From positions 62,001 to 126,000 of the forward strand of contig NZ_JACVWU010000018.1 of assembly GCF_014596915.1 (NCBI RefSeq): a DNA stretch of 64,000 bases, in the 5' to 3' direction. The position numbers and the translations under genes are program-made. How positions within the stretch are numbered: position 1 is the stretch's first letter; every line of letters starts with the position of its first letter. The notes beneath the pieces are model-generated. The model was given only the letters and a program-made list of their open reading frames with translations, had not been told where the DNA came from and made no database searches. The DNA comes from Streptomyces sp. TRM68416 (lineage in GTDB: Bacteria > Actinomycetota > Actinomycetes > Streptomycetales > Streptomycetaceae). Positions 15,723-23,508 of this stretch are shown in pieces.

Positions 15723-17108
15723 GTGAGCGGTACGCGGAGACGGCGACCGGCTCCGGCCGGCGACCGGTCAGCCAGGCTGACGCGGCGGGGGCGGGTGCTG
15801 ACGTGGACGGCCGGGGCGTTCGCCGTGGTCATTCTGGGCGTCGCAGGGGTCGGCGCCTGGGTGTACCAGGACCTGGACGGCAACATCCAGGGCGCCGACG
15901 TGGACAACAAGCTCGGCGGGAACCGGCCCGAGAACCTCAGCCCGGGCTCGAAGAACATCCTGGTCGTCGGCTCCGACAGCCGGGACGGTGACAACGCCGA
16001 GTACGGCAAGGGTCTGACCACCATGCAGTCGGACACCCTGATGGTGATGCACATACCGGCGAACCGGGAGTGGGCGACGGTGGTGTCCCTCCCGCGCGAC
16101 TCATGGGTGGAGATACCCGAGTGCGACAAGGGTGACGGTACTGCCTCCGATCCGCACCACTTCAAGATCAACGAGGCGTTCGCGATCGGCGGCACCAGTG
16201 GCGAGGTCGCCGGGGCCGCCGCCTGCACCATCAAGACGGTCGAGGCGAACACGGGCCTGCGCATCGACCACTTCATGTCCGTCGACTTCCAGGGCTTCAA
16301 GGGCATGGTCAACGCCCTGGACGGCATCGAGGTCTGCCCCGAAGAGGCCATACACGACGAGAAGGCCCACCTGGACCTGGAGGCCGGCTGCCAGACCGTC
16401 AGGGACGAGGAGGCGCTCGGCTACGTACGCGCCCGCTACAGCATCGGCGACGGCTCCGACACCGGGCGCATCGGCCGCCAGCAGGAGTTCATGGACGCTC
16501 TCGCCAAGAAGGCGCAGTCCAAGCTGACCAGCCCGAACGCGCTGTACGGCTTCCTGCGGTCCGCCACCAAGTCCCTGACCACGGACTCCGATCTGGCAGG
16601 CATCAAGCCGCTGTACGGCCTCGCCTCCGAGATCCAGGGCATACCCGGTGAGCGGCTCACGTTCCTCACCGTTCCCAACTACCCGCGTGAGGCCGATGTG
16701 GCCACCGACAAGGCCAACATCGTGTGGCAGTATCCGCAGGCCGCCGACCTGTTCACTTCCCTGGCCCAGGACAAGGAGGTCGACAAGAAGCGACTGGAGG
16801 CCGGCGCGAAGGATCCCGTGTACGCCTCCTCCGTGCGCGTCCAGGTCCTCAACGGCACCGGCGTCTCCGGGCGGGCCGCGGCCGTGGCCGAGAAGCTGCG
16901 CGAGGCCGGCCTCACCGTCGTCGGCACGGGGAACGCTCCTGAGAACACCCGTACGACCGCGGTCACTTACCCACAGGGCCTGGACAGGCAGGCCGAGGTG
17001 CTCGCGGCGCGGCTGCCCGACGCGAGGGCAGGGCAGGATCAGGGAGCCGCCGCGGGCGTGGTGACCCTCGTCGTCGGAACCGATCTCGACCCCGACGACA
17101 TCCGGTGA
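15723..17108 (+). CDS. LytR-CpsA-Psr (LCP) cell-wall ligase
   Basis: A 461-residue protein anchored by one N-terminal span (F-A-V-V-I-L-G-V-A-G-V-G-A-W-V-Y). The LCP domain (about residues 65-280) shows V-V-G-S-D-S-R-D, Q-S-D-T-L-M-V-M, the L-P-R-D-S block and A-R-Y-S-I-G-D-G-S-D-T-G-R-I-G-R-Q-Q. A C-terminal LytR_C domain follows (V-R-V-Q-V-L-N-G-T-G-V-S-G). LCP enzymes transfer lipid-linked polymers such as teichoic acids or arabinogalactan-like glycans to peptidoglycan. GTG 15723 follows AGGGGAGG; the longer open frame upstream is not used. A BlaI-type box lies upstream. Confidence 0.9.
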   Translation: MSGTRRRRPAPAGDRSARLTRRGRVLTWTAGAFAVVILGVAGVGAWVYQDLDGNIQGADVDNKLGGNRPENLSPGSKNILVVGSDSRDGDNAEYGKGLTTMQSDTLMVMHIPANREWATVVSLPRDSWVEIPECDKGDGTASDPHHFKINEAFAIGGTSGEVAGAAACTIKTVEANTGLRIDHFMSVDFQGFKGMVNALDGIEVCPEEAIHDEKAHLDLEAGCQTVRDEEALGYVRARYSIGDGSDTGRIGRQQEFMDALAKKAQSKLTSPNALYGFLRSATKSLTTDSDLAGIKPLYGLASEIQGIPGERLTFLTVPNYPREADVATDKANIVWQYPQAADLFTSLAQDKEVDKKRLEAGAKDPVYASSVRVQVLNGTGVSGRAAAVAEKLREAGLTVVGTGNAPENTRTTAVTYPQGLDRQAEVLAARLPDARAGQDQGAAAGVVTLVVGTDLDPDDIR

Positions 17109-17138
17109 CGTGGGCGCTGTCTCCCGGGTGACGACGGC

Positions 17139-17173
17139 GTGCCGGGCCGACGCCTTCGGCGCCCGCCCGGCAC
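17139..17173. terminator. shared terminator between the LCP and terB genes
   Basis: GTGCCGGGC (17139-17147) pairs with GCCCGGCAC (17165-17173) around an imperfect inner stem with a TTCG loop. The genes on both sides converge here, so it can serve both. Confidence 0.65.
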
Positions 17174-17191
17174 GAGCGCCGTGTGGCGATA

Positions 17192-17647
17192 TCAGAGATC
17201 GAACTCGTGCGGCGGCAGGTCGAGGGTGAAGCACGCCTCGCGGACGATGGCCTGCTCGGTCTGGTCGAAGTCGCCGTCCGCACCGCCGATCACGATGCCG
17301 ATCTGGATGACGGCACGCGCCTCGGCGGGCTTCTTCTTCGCCTTGGCGATCTCCTGCAGGACGCTGACCTTGCCGAAGTCGAAGTCGGCGGTCAGCTTGT
17401 CGAGGTTCTCGTCGAAGCGGCGCTGGAGGTCGGTCGCGTCGAAGTTCTGCAGCACCTCGTTGGTGGCGATCAGCTGAGCCACGCGGCGTCGCTCCGACGG
17501 ATCGATGGTGCCGTCGGCCGCGGCGACCAGCGCGCACATCGCCATGCTGGCGTCACGGAAGGCGCCGCTCTTGAGGTCGTTCTTCTTCGCCACGAGCTGC
17601 GTCTGCATCTGCGTGGCGGAATCCTTGATGCGGTCCCACAGGGCCAT
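17192..17647 (-). CDS. terB: TerB-family tellurite/stress protein
   Basis: A 151-residue all-helical protein of TerB type. It reads M-A-L-W-D-R-I-K-D-S-A-T-Q-M-Q, then A-M-C-A-L-V-A-A-A-D-G-T-I-D-P-S-E-R-R-R-V and V-I-G-G-A-D-G-D-F-D-Q-T-E-Q. The repeated A-D-G-x-I/F-D motifs are the acidic metal-binding corners of TerB. ATG 17647 follows GGAG. A near-perfect CTACA/CGTAG box lies 24-37 bp upstream, close enough to block transcription if bound. Confidence 0.93.
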   Translation of the reverse strand: MALWDRIKDSATQMQTQLVAKKNDLKSGAFRDASMAMCALVAAADGTIDPSERRRVAQLIATNEVLQNFDATDLQRRFDENLDKLTADFDFGKVSVLQEIAKAKKKPAEARAVIQIGIVIGGADGDFDQTEQAIVREACFTLDLPPHEFDL

Positions 17648-17670
17648 GAGAGCTCCATCCTCAATAAGAT

Positions 17671-17684
17671 CTACAGCAACGTAG
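17671..17684 (-). promoter_or_regulatory. BlaI-type box 4, upstream of terB
   Basis: CTACA-GCAA-CGTAG, one mismatch from the perfect dyad, flanked by GAT and AAA. It lies 24-37 bp before the terB start. Confidence 0.65.
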
Positions 17685-17880
17685 AAACTATCGGCCCGAC
17701 CGGTAAGTTCCGGCGATTTCCCAAAGGCCACACCTGATGTCGGGGCGAGAGCCGTCGATGAGGTTCTCGTCGGCGACGGAAAGGGACCGCAGGTCGGCCG
17801 ACTGGGCGGGCCGGGAGGGCACCGATCACCTTCCGCTCACCGTCAGCGGCTGATCCATCTCCCGGACCCGCCCCCGTGTC

Positions 17881-18870
17881 TCAGCCCTCTTCTTCCTCGT
17901 CGCCCTCGAAGAAGTCACCGACCTCGTCGACCACTTCGGCCGCGACCATGCCGCCGACGACACCGACCGCGAGCCCGGCCGCGCCCGCGGCGACGACGGT
18001 GCCCATGCCGGGGCCGGAGCGGTGGCCCTCGTGGTGGTGATCGTCGTGGCCGTAGTGCCCGTGGTGGCCGTCGTGCCCGTACGAGGAGTGGGAGCCGTAC
18101 GACGCCCGGTGCTCGACCAGCTGCCGGATCCAGCCGTCGACCTCGGTGTTCCAGTCCCGGGAGTCGTGCAGTCCGACGGTGAACCGGGTGAGCGCGTCGT
18201 GCCCTTCGGAGAAGAAGCCGCCGCGCTTGTCGGCCTCCAGGACGACCTCCATGCCGCCGGGGCCGGCCAGGAAGGTCAACTCGATCTCGTTGACCTGGTG
18301 GGCGTACTGCGGGGCCGGGGCGAGTTCGATCTCCTGGTAGAAGGGCAGCTGCTGGCCGGTACCGCCGATGCGCCCGTACTCCAGGTCGGCGGACTTGAAG
18401 CCGAAGCCGAGCTGGCCCAGGGCCTCCAGGATCGCCTCCTGGACGGGCAGCGGGGCCACCGCGAGCTGGTCCAGGTCGCCCTTGTCCTTCGCGCCGGCCA
18501 CCGCCAGTTCGGTCCGTACGCCGAGGACGATGCCCAGGCCCTGGCCGTACAGCTCGGTGATGGGCGTCTCCCAGGGCAGCATCAGAGTGAAGGGGACGCT
18601 GTGCGGCTCGCCCGCCGCGAGACGGAAGCCGCCACCGACGGTGAACCGCTCGAAGGCGACGACGCCCTCGCTCTCCCCGCCGTCGTGCTCGGCCTCGACC
18701 CGCGCCACCAGCTCCAGCGTGATGTGCTCGATGTCGAAGTCGGCGTCCCCGCCCTTGAGGTGGACCTGGCCGGTCAGTGCGCCGCCGGGCCGGGCCGCGC
18801 CCGGGTCGAGGACCGTGTCGACCGTGGGGCCGCCCACACCGAGCGAGCCGAGCAGTCGTTTGAACACCAT
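17881..18870 (-). CDS. Spo0M-family sporulation protein with a His-rich tail
   Basis: A 329-residue protein. Residues 1-250 form an arrestin-like Spo0M domain: M-V-F-K-R-L-L-G-S-L-G-V-G, V-D-T-V-L-D, G-G-A-L-T-G-Q-V-H-L-K-G-G and D-I-E-H-I-T-L-E-L-V. Residues about 254-286 are strikingly His-rich (G-H-D-G-H-H-G-H-Y-G-H-D-D-H-H-H). A small hydrophobic Gly/Ala/Val segment and an acidic end follow. In Bacillus, Spo0M affects the start of sporulation and cell shape. ATG 18870 follows AAGGAG. The His run suggests metal binding, which would fit the Ter neighbours. Confidence 0.88.
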   Translation of the reverse strand: MVFKRLLGSLGVGGPTVDTVLDPGAARPGGALTGQVHLKGGDADFDIEHITLELVARVEAEHDGGESEGVVAFERFTVGGGFRLAAGEPHSVPFTLMLPWETPITELYGQGLGIVLGVRTELAVAGAKDKGDLDQLAVAPLPVQEAILEALGQLGFGFKSADLEYGRIGGTGQQLPFYQEIELAPAPQYAHQVNEIELTFLAGPGGMEVVLEADKRGGFFSEGHDALTRFTVGLHDSRDWNTEVDGWIRQLVEHRASYGSHSSYGHDGHHGHYGHDDHHHEGHRSGPGMGTVVAAGAAGLAVGVVGGMVAAEVVDEVGDFFEGDEEEEG

Positions 18871-18965
18871 CGTGGCGTCCACTCCTTCTACGTGCGTGTG
18901 TTTCGTGAGAGAGCGGTGCCGCACACCGGGGCGGGCGCACGGCACCACGGCTTTGCGCGAGCGGG

Positions 18966-19184
18966 CTACTTGGTCGTGTCCAACGCGGCGAGGGCCTGCG
19001 CCCAGCGGACGTACTTCAACTCGGCCAGGTCGGCTATGGTCTTGACCCCGAACGCCTCCAGAAGCAGCTCGCCGTCACGGTCGGAGACCCCCTTGAGCGC
19101 GCCCACCGGGGCGGCCAGGATCTCGGGCAGGCTCTTGTCCGCCCACGCCTTGTCGAGCACCTTGTCCAGGTCGATCGAAGCCAT
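18966..19184 (-). CDS. small helix-hairpin-helix-like protein
   Basis: A 72-residue protein, M-A-S-I-D-L-D-K-V-L-D-K-A-W-A-D-K-S-L. Its middle V-G-A-L-K-G-V-S-D-R-D-G-E-L-L-L-E-A-F-G resembles the P-x-x-L-x-G-V-S-x-x-x-A helix-hairpin-helix pattern, although DNA binding is unproven. Related small proteins occur widely in Streptomyces without a known role. ATG 19184 follows GAGAGGA. It precedes spo0M by 95 bp on the same strand and may share its promoter, which carries box 5. Confidence 0.75.
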   Translation of the reverse strand: MASIDLDKVLDKAWADKSLPEILAAPVGALKGVSDRDGELLLEAFGVKTIADLAELKYVRWAQALAALDTTK

Positions 19185-19534
19185 GCGTGTCCTCTCCCGG
19201 ATACGTGCGAGGCGCTGCCCCGTCACGGTCTTTCTACAAGTACGTAGAAGCATAAGGCTGTTGAGGGCCGGGAGGGGCGTGGTCCGTGCGGGCACGCCAA
19301 GAAAGGCCAAAAACGGCTTCTTGCGCTGCCGTGTCGAAGGGTTGGGCCGGGACGCCGGCGCGTGCCGGTGTTTCGGCGGGCAAGCACGCAAGGCGCTCGC
19401 TCGTGGACTGCTCCGGCACGGCGTGAGAGGGGCCCGGATGGCCCTGCCAGTGGTCGCTCCGTCCCCTCGCAGTGGTGTGAGGTCGGCGTGATGCTGGATG
19501 CAAGAGGTCTGGTATCCGGGTTCCGGGAGGCAGG
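19185..19534. other. divergent 350-bp region between the HHH-like and USP genes
   Basis: Contains BlaI-type box 5 and presumably promoters in both directions. No gene is supported; the open frames here are read-through shadows. Confidence 0.5.
19234..19247 (-). promoter_or_regulatory. BlaI-type box 5, upstream of the HHH-like gene and spo0M
   Basis: CTACA-AGTA-CGTAG, one mismatch from perfect, flanked by TTT and AAG. It lies 50-63 bp before the small gene at 19184. A weaker half-match (CTACG-TGCG-TGTGT, 18888-18901) lies directly upstream of spo0M but overlaps its ribosome site. Confidence 0.65.
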
Positions 19535-20407
19535 GTGGCCGGTCGGGTGGTCGTAGGAGTGGACGGGTCGGCGTCGGGTCTGGCGGCGGTGGAGGTGGCC
19601 GCGCGGGAGGCGCGGCTGCGCGAGGCGGAGCTGCGGGTGGTGCATGCCTTCCTGTGGCCCGCGATGCATCCGCCCCCGGCCTCCTCGCCGCTGGGCCCGC
19701 CGGAGGGCGGTGTCCGGAGCATGGTCGAGCGGCTGCTGGCCGAGGCGGCCGAGCGCGCCAGGAGCGTGGCCCCGGAGGTGGAGGTGTCGTGCGCTGTGGT
19801 GACGGGTGAGCCGCTGACGGTGCTGGAGGCCCAGTCGCATGCTGCCGAGCTGGTGGTGGTCGGGTCCCGGGGGATGGGCGGGTTCGTCGGACTGCTGGCG
19901 GGCTCGACGGCGGTGCATCTGGCGGCGCACGGCCGGTGCCCGGTGCTCGTGGTGCGGGAGGAGCCACGTGCGGATGGGCCGGTCGTGGTGGGCGTCGACG
20001 GCTCCGTGGCGGGAGAGCAGGCGGTGGACTTCGCCTTCGCCGAGGCCGCTCTGCACGCGACCGACCTGGTGGCCCTGCACGCCTGGACCATCCGGAACGC
20101 GCCGATGCCCACCGTGCGGTACGTGGACGGGGCGGCCGGTCTCGCGGGGGCGGAGGAACGCCTCCTGTCCGAGGCACTCGCCGGCCATCGGGAGCAGTAC
20201 CCGGACGTGTCCGTACGGCACGAGGTGGTGCACGGCGGGACGCGCGAGGCGTTGATCGAGGCGAGCCGCTCGGCCCGGCTGATGGTGGTCGGCGCCCGGG
20301 GGCGCGGCGGTTTCGCCGGGCTGCTCCTGGGGTCGGTCAGCCAGGCCCTGCTGCATCACGCGCACTGCCCGGTCGCGGTGGTGCGGGGGACGAACGAGCG
20401 TCACTGA
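19535..20407 (+). CDS. universal stress protein, two UspA domains
   Basis: A 290-residue tandem UspA. Domain 1 starts V-V-V-G-V-D-G-S-A-S-G and domain 2 (about residue 150) V-V-V-G-V-D-G-S-V-A-G. Both keep the ATP-binding motif G-x2-G-x9-G-S: G-S-R-G-M-G-G-F-V-G-L-L-A-G-S-T and G-A-R-G-R-G-G-F-A-G-L-L-L-G-S-V. Such proteins bind ATP and help survival under stress or hypoxia. GTG 19535 follows GGGAGG. It is followed after 358 bp by the CNNM gene cluster. Confidence 0.93.
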   Translation: MAGRVVVGVDGSASGLAAVEVAAREARLREAELRVVHAFLWPAMHPPPASSPLGPPEGGVRSMVERLLAEAAERARSVAPEVEVSCAVVTGEPLTVLEAQSHAAELVVVGSRGMGGFVGLLAGSTAVHLAAHGRCPVLVVREEPRADGPVVVGVDGSVAGEQAVDFAFAEAALHATDLVALHAWTIRNAPMPTVRYVDGAAGLAGAEERLLSEALAGHREQYPDVSVRHEVVHGGTREALIEASRSARLMVVGARGRGGFAGLLLGSVSQALLHHAHCPVAVVRGTNERH

Positions 20408-20765
20408 CGCGCGGCGGACGCCGGTCCCGGTCCCGGGGCGGGCAAGCCGCGGGGCGGGTGCGGGAAACGGGTGAGGACGGGACAGCAGACGGCCTGGAGC
20501 ACGGCGACGACACGGCCGCGATTCCGTCGGTCGCGCTGATCCGTGCCTACCGGGCGCTCACGCAGATGTCGGGGGACCAGGTGACATGTTTTGCGCCTCC
20601 TTTACAGTTGGTGTAGAGGCAGGGCATCCTGCTTCGCCCCACTGTCTTCGTGCACGTCTCGTGCGTTTCGAGAAGGAGCGACGGTCCCCCGATGGGTGAG
20701 CCTCCCAGTACCAGCCGCGCCACGTCCCGCCGGCACTGTGCGACCGAGCGAGCGGGGGTGTCGCG
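20408..20765. other. 358-bp region upstream of the CNNM cluster
   Basis: No gene is supported. It holds the degenerate BlaI-type box 6 and must contain the promoter of the 20766 gene. Confidence 0.5.
20602..20616 (+). promoter_or_regulatory. BlaI-type box 6 (degenerate), upstream of the CNNM cluster
   Basis: TTACA-GTTGG-TGTAG. The halves match the other boxes except for one base, but the centre is 5 bp instead of 4. It lies 150 bp before the first CNNM start. Confidence 0.45.
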
Positions 20766-22100
20766 GTGACCGAGATCCTGCTGCTCCTGCTGGCCCTTCT
20801 CCTCACGCTGGCCTGCGCGTTGTTCGTCGCGGCCGAGTTCTCGCTGACCACCGTCGAGCGCGGGGAGCTGGAGCGAGCCACCGAGGCCGGCGAGCGCGGC
20901 GCGGACGGCGCGCTGAAGGCCGTACGGTCGCTGACGCTCCAGTTGTCCGGGGCCCAGCTGGGCATCACCGTCACCTCACTGGTCATCGGCATGCTTGCCG
21001 AGCCCTCCCTCGCGGCGCTCCTGAAGGGACCGCTGGAGGCGATCGGGCTCGGTGGCGCTGCCTCCGCGGTGGCGACCGTGCTGGGCGTGGCCGTCTCCAC
21101 CGTCGTGCTGATGGTGGTGGGTGAGCTGGTGCCGAAGAACTGGGCGATCTCCCGGCCGCTGGCCGTCGCGAAGGTGGTGGCCGGACCGCAGCGCGGCTTC
21201 ACGGCCGCCTTCGGACCCTTCATTCGGCACCTCAACAACACCGCGAACCGTTTCGTACGGCGCTTCGGTCTGGAGCCCACCGAGGAGCTGGCCTCCGCCC
21301 GCTCGGCGGAGGAGCTGGTGGCGCTGGCCCGGCACTCGGCGGCGGAGGGGGCCCTGGAGGCGGACTCCGCCGAGCTGTTCGTGCGCACCCTGCACCTGGG
21401 CGAGCTGACCGCCGAGAACGTGATGACCCCGCGGGTCGACGTCCAGGCCCTCGAAGCACACGCGACGGCGGCTGACGCGGCCAACCTCACCCACGCCACC
21501 GGTCTGTCCCGCTTCCCGGTCTACCGAGACAGCCTGGACGAGGTGATCGGCACCGTCCACATCCGCGACGTTCTCGCCCTGGATCCCGAGAAGCGCCTGC
21601 TCACGCCTGTCACCGACCTGGCCACCGAGCCCCTGCTGGTCCCCGACAGCCTGACGGCCGACCGGCTGCTGGAGCGCCTGCGCGCCACCCGCACCATGGC
21701 CGTCGTCATCGACGAGTACGGCGGTACGGCCGGCGTGGCGACGATGGAGGACATCGTCGAGGAGGTCGTCGGCGAGGTCCGCGACGAGCACGATCCCCTC
21801 GAAAAGCCCGATCTGCTGCCCGCCCCGCGCACCGAGGACGGGCGCGCGGTGTGGGAGGCGGACGGCGGGGTCCGCCTCGACGAGCTGGCCCGGATAGGAC
21901 TGACCGCTCCGGAGGGCCCGTACGAGACGGTCGCCGGCCTCATCGCCACCCGTCTCGCCCGCATCCCGGCCCACGGCGACACCGTTCTCCTCGACGGCTG
22001 GCGGCTGGACGTCGTCGACGTGGACCACCACCGCGCCGATCGCGTACGTATCACCGAACCCGCGTCCGTCCTGCGGGAGCTGGCGGAGGAGTCCCGATGA
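20766..22100 (+). CDS. CNNM/HlyC/CorC-type transporter, long form 1
   Basis: A 444-residue protein usually annotated as a hemolysin-family protein. Residues about 1-185 are the CNNM (DUF21) membrane domain, with A-E-F-S-L-T-T-V-E-R, L-S-G-A-Q-L-G-I-T-V-T-S-L and G-E-L-V-P-K-N. A CBS pair follows (N-V-M-T-P-R-V-D; V-I-D-E-Y-G-G-T-A-G-V-A-T-M-E-D). The end (about 345-430) is a CorC_HlyC domain (Y-E-T-V-A-G-L-I-A-T-R-L). Related proteins export or regulate divalent cations such as magnesium or cobalt. GTG 20766. Its stop overlaps the next start (ATGA). Confidence 0.92.
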   Translation: MTEILLLLLALLLTLACALFVAAEFSLTTVERGELERATEAGERGADGALKAVRSLTLQLSGAQLGITVTSLVIGMLAEPSLAALLKGPLEAIGLGGAASAVATVLGVAVSTVVLMVVGELVPKNWAISRPLAVAKVVAGPQRGFTAAFGPFIRHLNNTANRFVRRFGLEPTEELASARSAEELVALARHSAAEGALEADSAELFVRTLHLGELTAENVMTPRVDVQALEAHATAADAANLTHATGLSRFPVYRDSLDEVIGTVHIRDVLALDPEKRLLTPVTDLATEPLLVPDSLTADRLLERLRATRTMAVVIDEYGGTAGVATMEDIVEEVVGEVRDEHDPLEKPDLLPAPRTEDGRAVWEADGGVRLDELARIGLTAPEGPYETVAGLIATRLARIPAHGDTVLLDGWRLDVVDVDHHRADRVRITEPASVLRELAEESR

Positions 22101-23119
22101 CCGTCCTGCAGCTCGCCATCGGCGCTCTCACCCTGTTGACCAACGCGTTCTTCGTCGGCGCCGAGTTCGCTCTGATCTCGGTGCGCCGCAGCCAGATCGA
22201 ACCCCGCGCCCGGGAGGGCAACACCCGGGCCCGCATGACGCTGTGGGGACTTCAGCACCTGTCCGCGATGATGGCCACCGCCCAACTCGGCATCACCGTC
22301 TCCTCGCTGGTCCTCGGCGCGGTTGCCGAGCCCGCCATCGCGCATCTGCTGGAGCCCGGCTTCGAGGCGGCCCACATCCCGCACGGCCTCGTACATCCGA
22401 TCGCGTTCGTGATCGCGCTGACGCTCGCCACGTATCTGCACATGCTGATCGGCGAGATGGTGCCGAAGAACATCGCCCTCGCGGCACCCGTGCCCACCGC
22501 GCTGCTGCTGGGCCCGCCGCTGGTGGCGCTCACCCGGGCGCTCAGGCCGGTGGTGTTCGGCATCAACGCCTTCGCCAACACCCTGCTGAAGCTGCTGCGC
22601 GTCGAGCCGAAGGACGAGGTCGAGGCCGTCTTCACCGACGACCAGCTGGCCCGCATGGTCGTCGACTCCAGCGAGGCCGGGCTGCTGTCCGCGGCCGACG
22701 GGGAGCGGCTGCGGGACGCGCTGGAGCTGGGGACGCGTCCGGTGGGCGAGATCCTGGTCCCGGCGCAGAAGATGCGGACGGTCGACGCCTCGGTCACTCC
22801 GGCCCGGCTGGAGCGGGTCGCCGCCGAGGCGGGCTACTCCCGTTTCCCGGTCACCGGTCCGGAGGGCGCCCTCCTCGGGTACCTGCACATCAAGGACACC
22901 CTCGGCGTCGCCGACCGCGACCGTCCCTTCCCGGGTGAGGCGCTGCACCCGGTCACCCGGGTCCGCATCGACACCCCGCTGGACGACACCCTCACCGCGC
23001 TGCGTGCCGAGGGCAGCCATCTGGCCGCCGTGCTCGGCGAGGGCGGCAAGGTGATCGGGTTCGTGACGATGGACGACGTCCTGTCCGAGCTGGTCGGCCC
23101 AGCTCCGGCCGACGCGTGA
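22097..23119 (+). CDS. CNNM-type transporter, short form 1
   Basis: A 340-residue partner with the same CNNM membrane domain (V-G-A-E-F-A-L-I-S-V-R-R, A-T-A-Q-L-G-I-T-V-S-S-L, G-E-M-V-P-K-N-I-A) and a CBS pair (P-A-Q-K-M-R-T-V-D; V-I-G-F-V-T-M-D-D-V). It stops right after the CBS pair and lacks the CorC_HlyC domain. ATG 22097 overlaps the upstream stop by 4 bp, so the two are translationally coupled and may form a heterodimer. Confidence 0.9.
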   Translation: MTVLQLAIGALTLLTNAFFVGAEFALISVRRSQIEPRAREGNTRARMTLWGLQHLSAMMATAQLGITVSSLVLGAVAEPAIAHLLEPGFEAAHIPHGLVHPIAFVIALTLATYLHMLIGEMVPKNIALAAPVPTALLLGPPLVALTRALRPVVFGINAFANTLLKLLRVEPKDEVEAVFTDDQLARMVVDSSEAGLLSAADGERLRDALELGTRPVGEILVPAQKMRTVDASVTPARLERVAAEAGYSRFPVTGPEGALLGYLHIKDTLGVADRDRPFPGEALHPVTRVRIDTPLDDTLTALRAEGSHLAAVLGEGGKVIGFVTMDDVLSELVGPAPADA

Positions 23120-23508
23120 CCGCCGGGCGTCCTGTCCACGATGATCCGCCTGCCGCTCAGTACGGGCTCGCGGTGCATGCCTCGGTCCCGGCACGGGTCC
23201 CGCGGCTCGCGCTGATCGAGGCCGGGTCGGTCACGGCTCTGGTCACGTACGGCTCGACGCATCGTCGGATCGCCCTTGACCTCGCTGTTCCGCCATGGAC
23301 AGGCAGTGGGCATTCCGTGAGGCCGGCCGCGGCGCCACGGTGACGTGCACGGATCGGGAACCCGGTTTCGGCCACAATCGTTGTCCGAAATGCACACCTA
23401 GATGAGGAGCCACCTGTTGTCCGCCAGATCGACGGACCCCTCGGGGCACAGTCCCCGACCATCCCGCCAGGTCTTTCCTGAGCACGGCACGTGGCGGGGT
23501 GGTGTTCG
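23120..23508. other. 389-bp gap between the two CNNM pairs
   Basis: An open frame of about 75 codons (23116-23343) lacks a ribosome site and any recognisable domain. No CTACA-type box is present. The second CNNM pair may have its own promoter here. Confidence 0.4.

Noticed and set aside
14192-16351. A 719-codon minus-strand frame opposite blaI, the M56 peptidase and the LCP gene
   Set aside because: It crosses three well-supported plus-strand genes and has no recognisable domain.
23116-23343. A 75-codon ORF between the CNNM pairs
   Set aside because: No ribosome site, overlaps the upstream stop, and no recognisable features.
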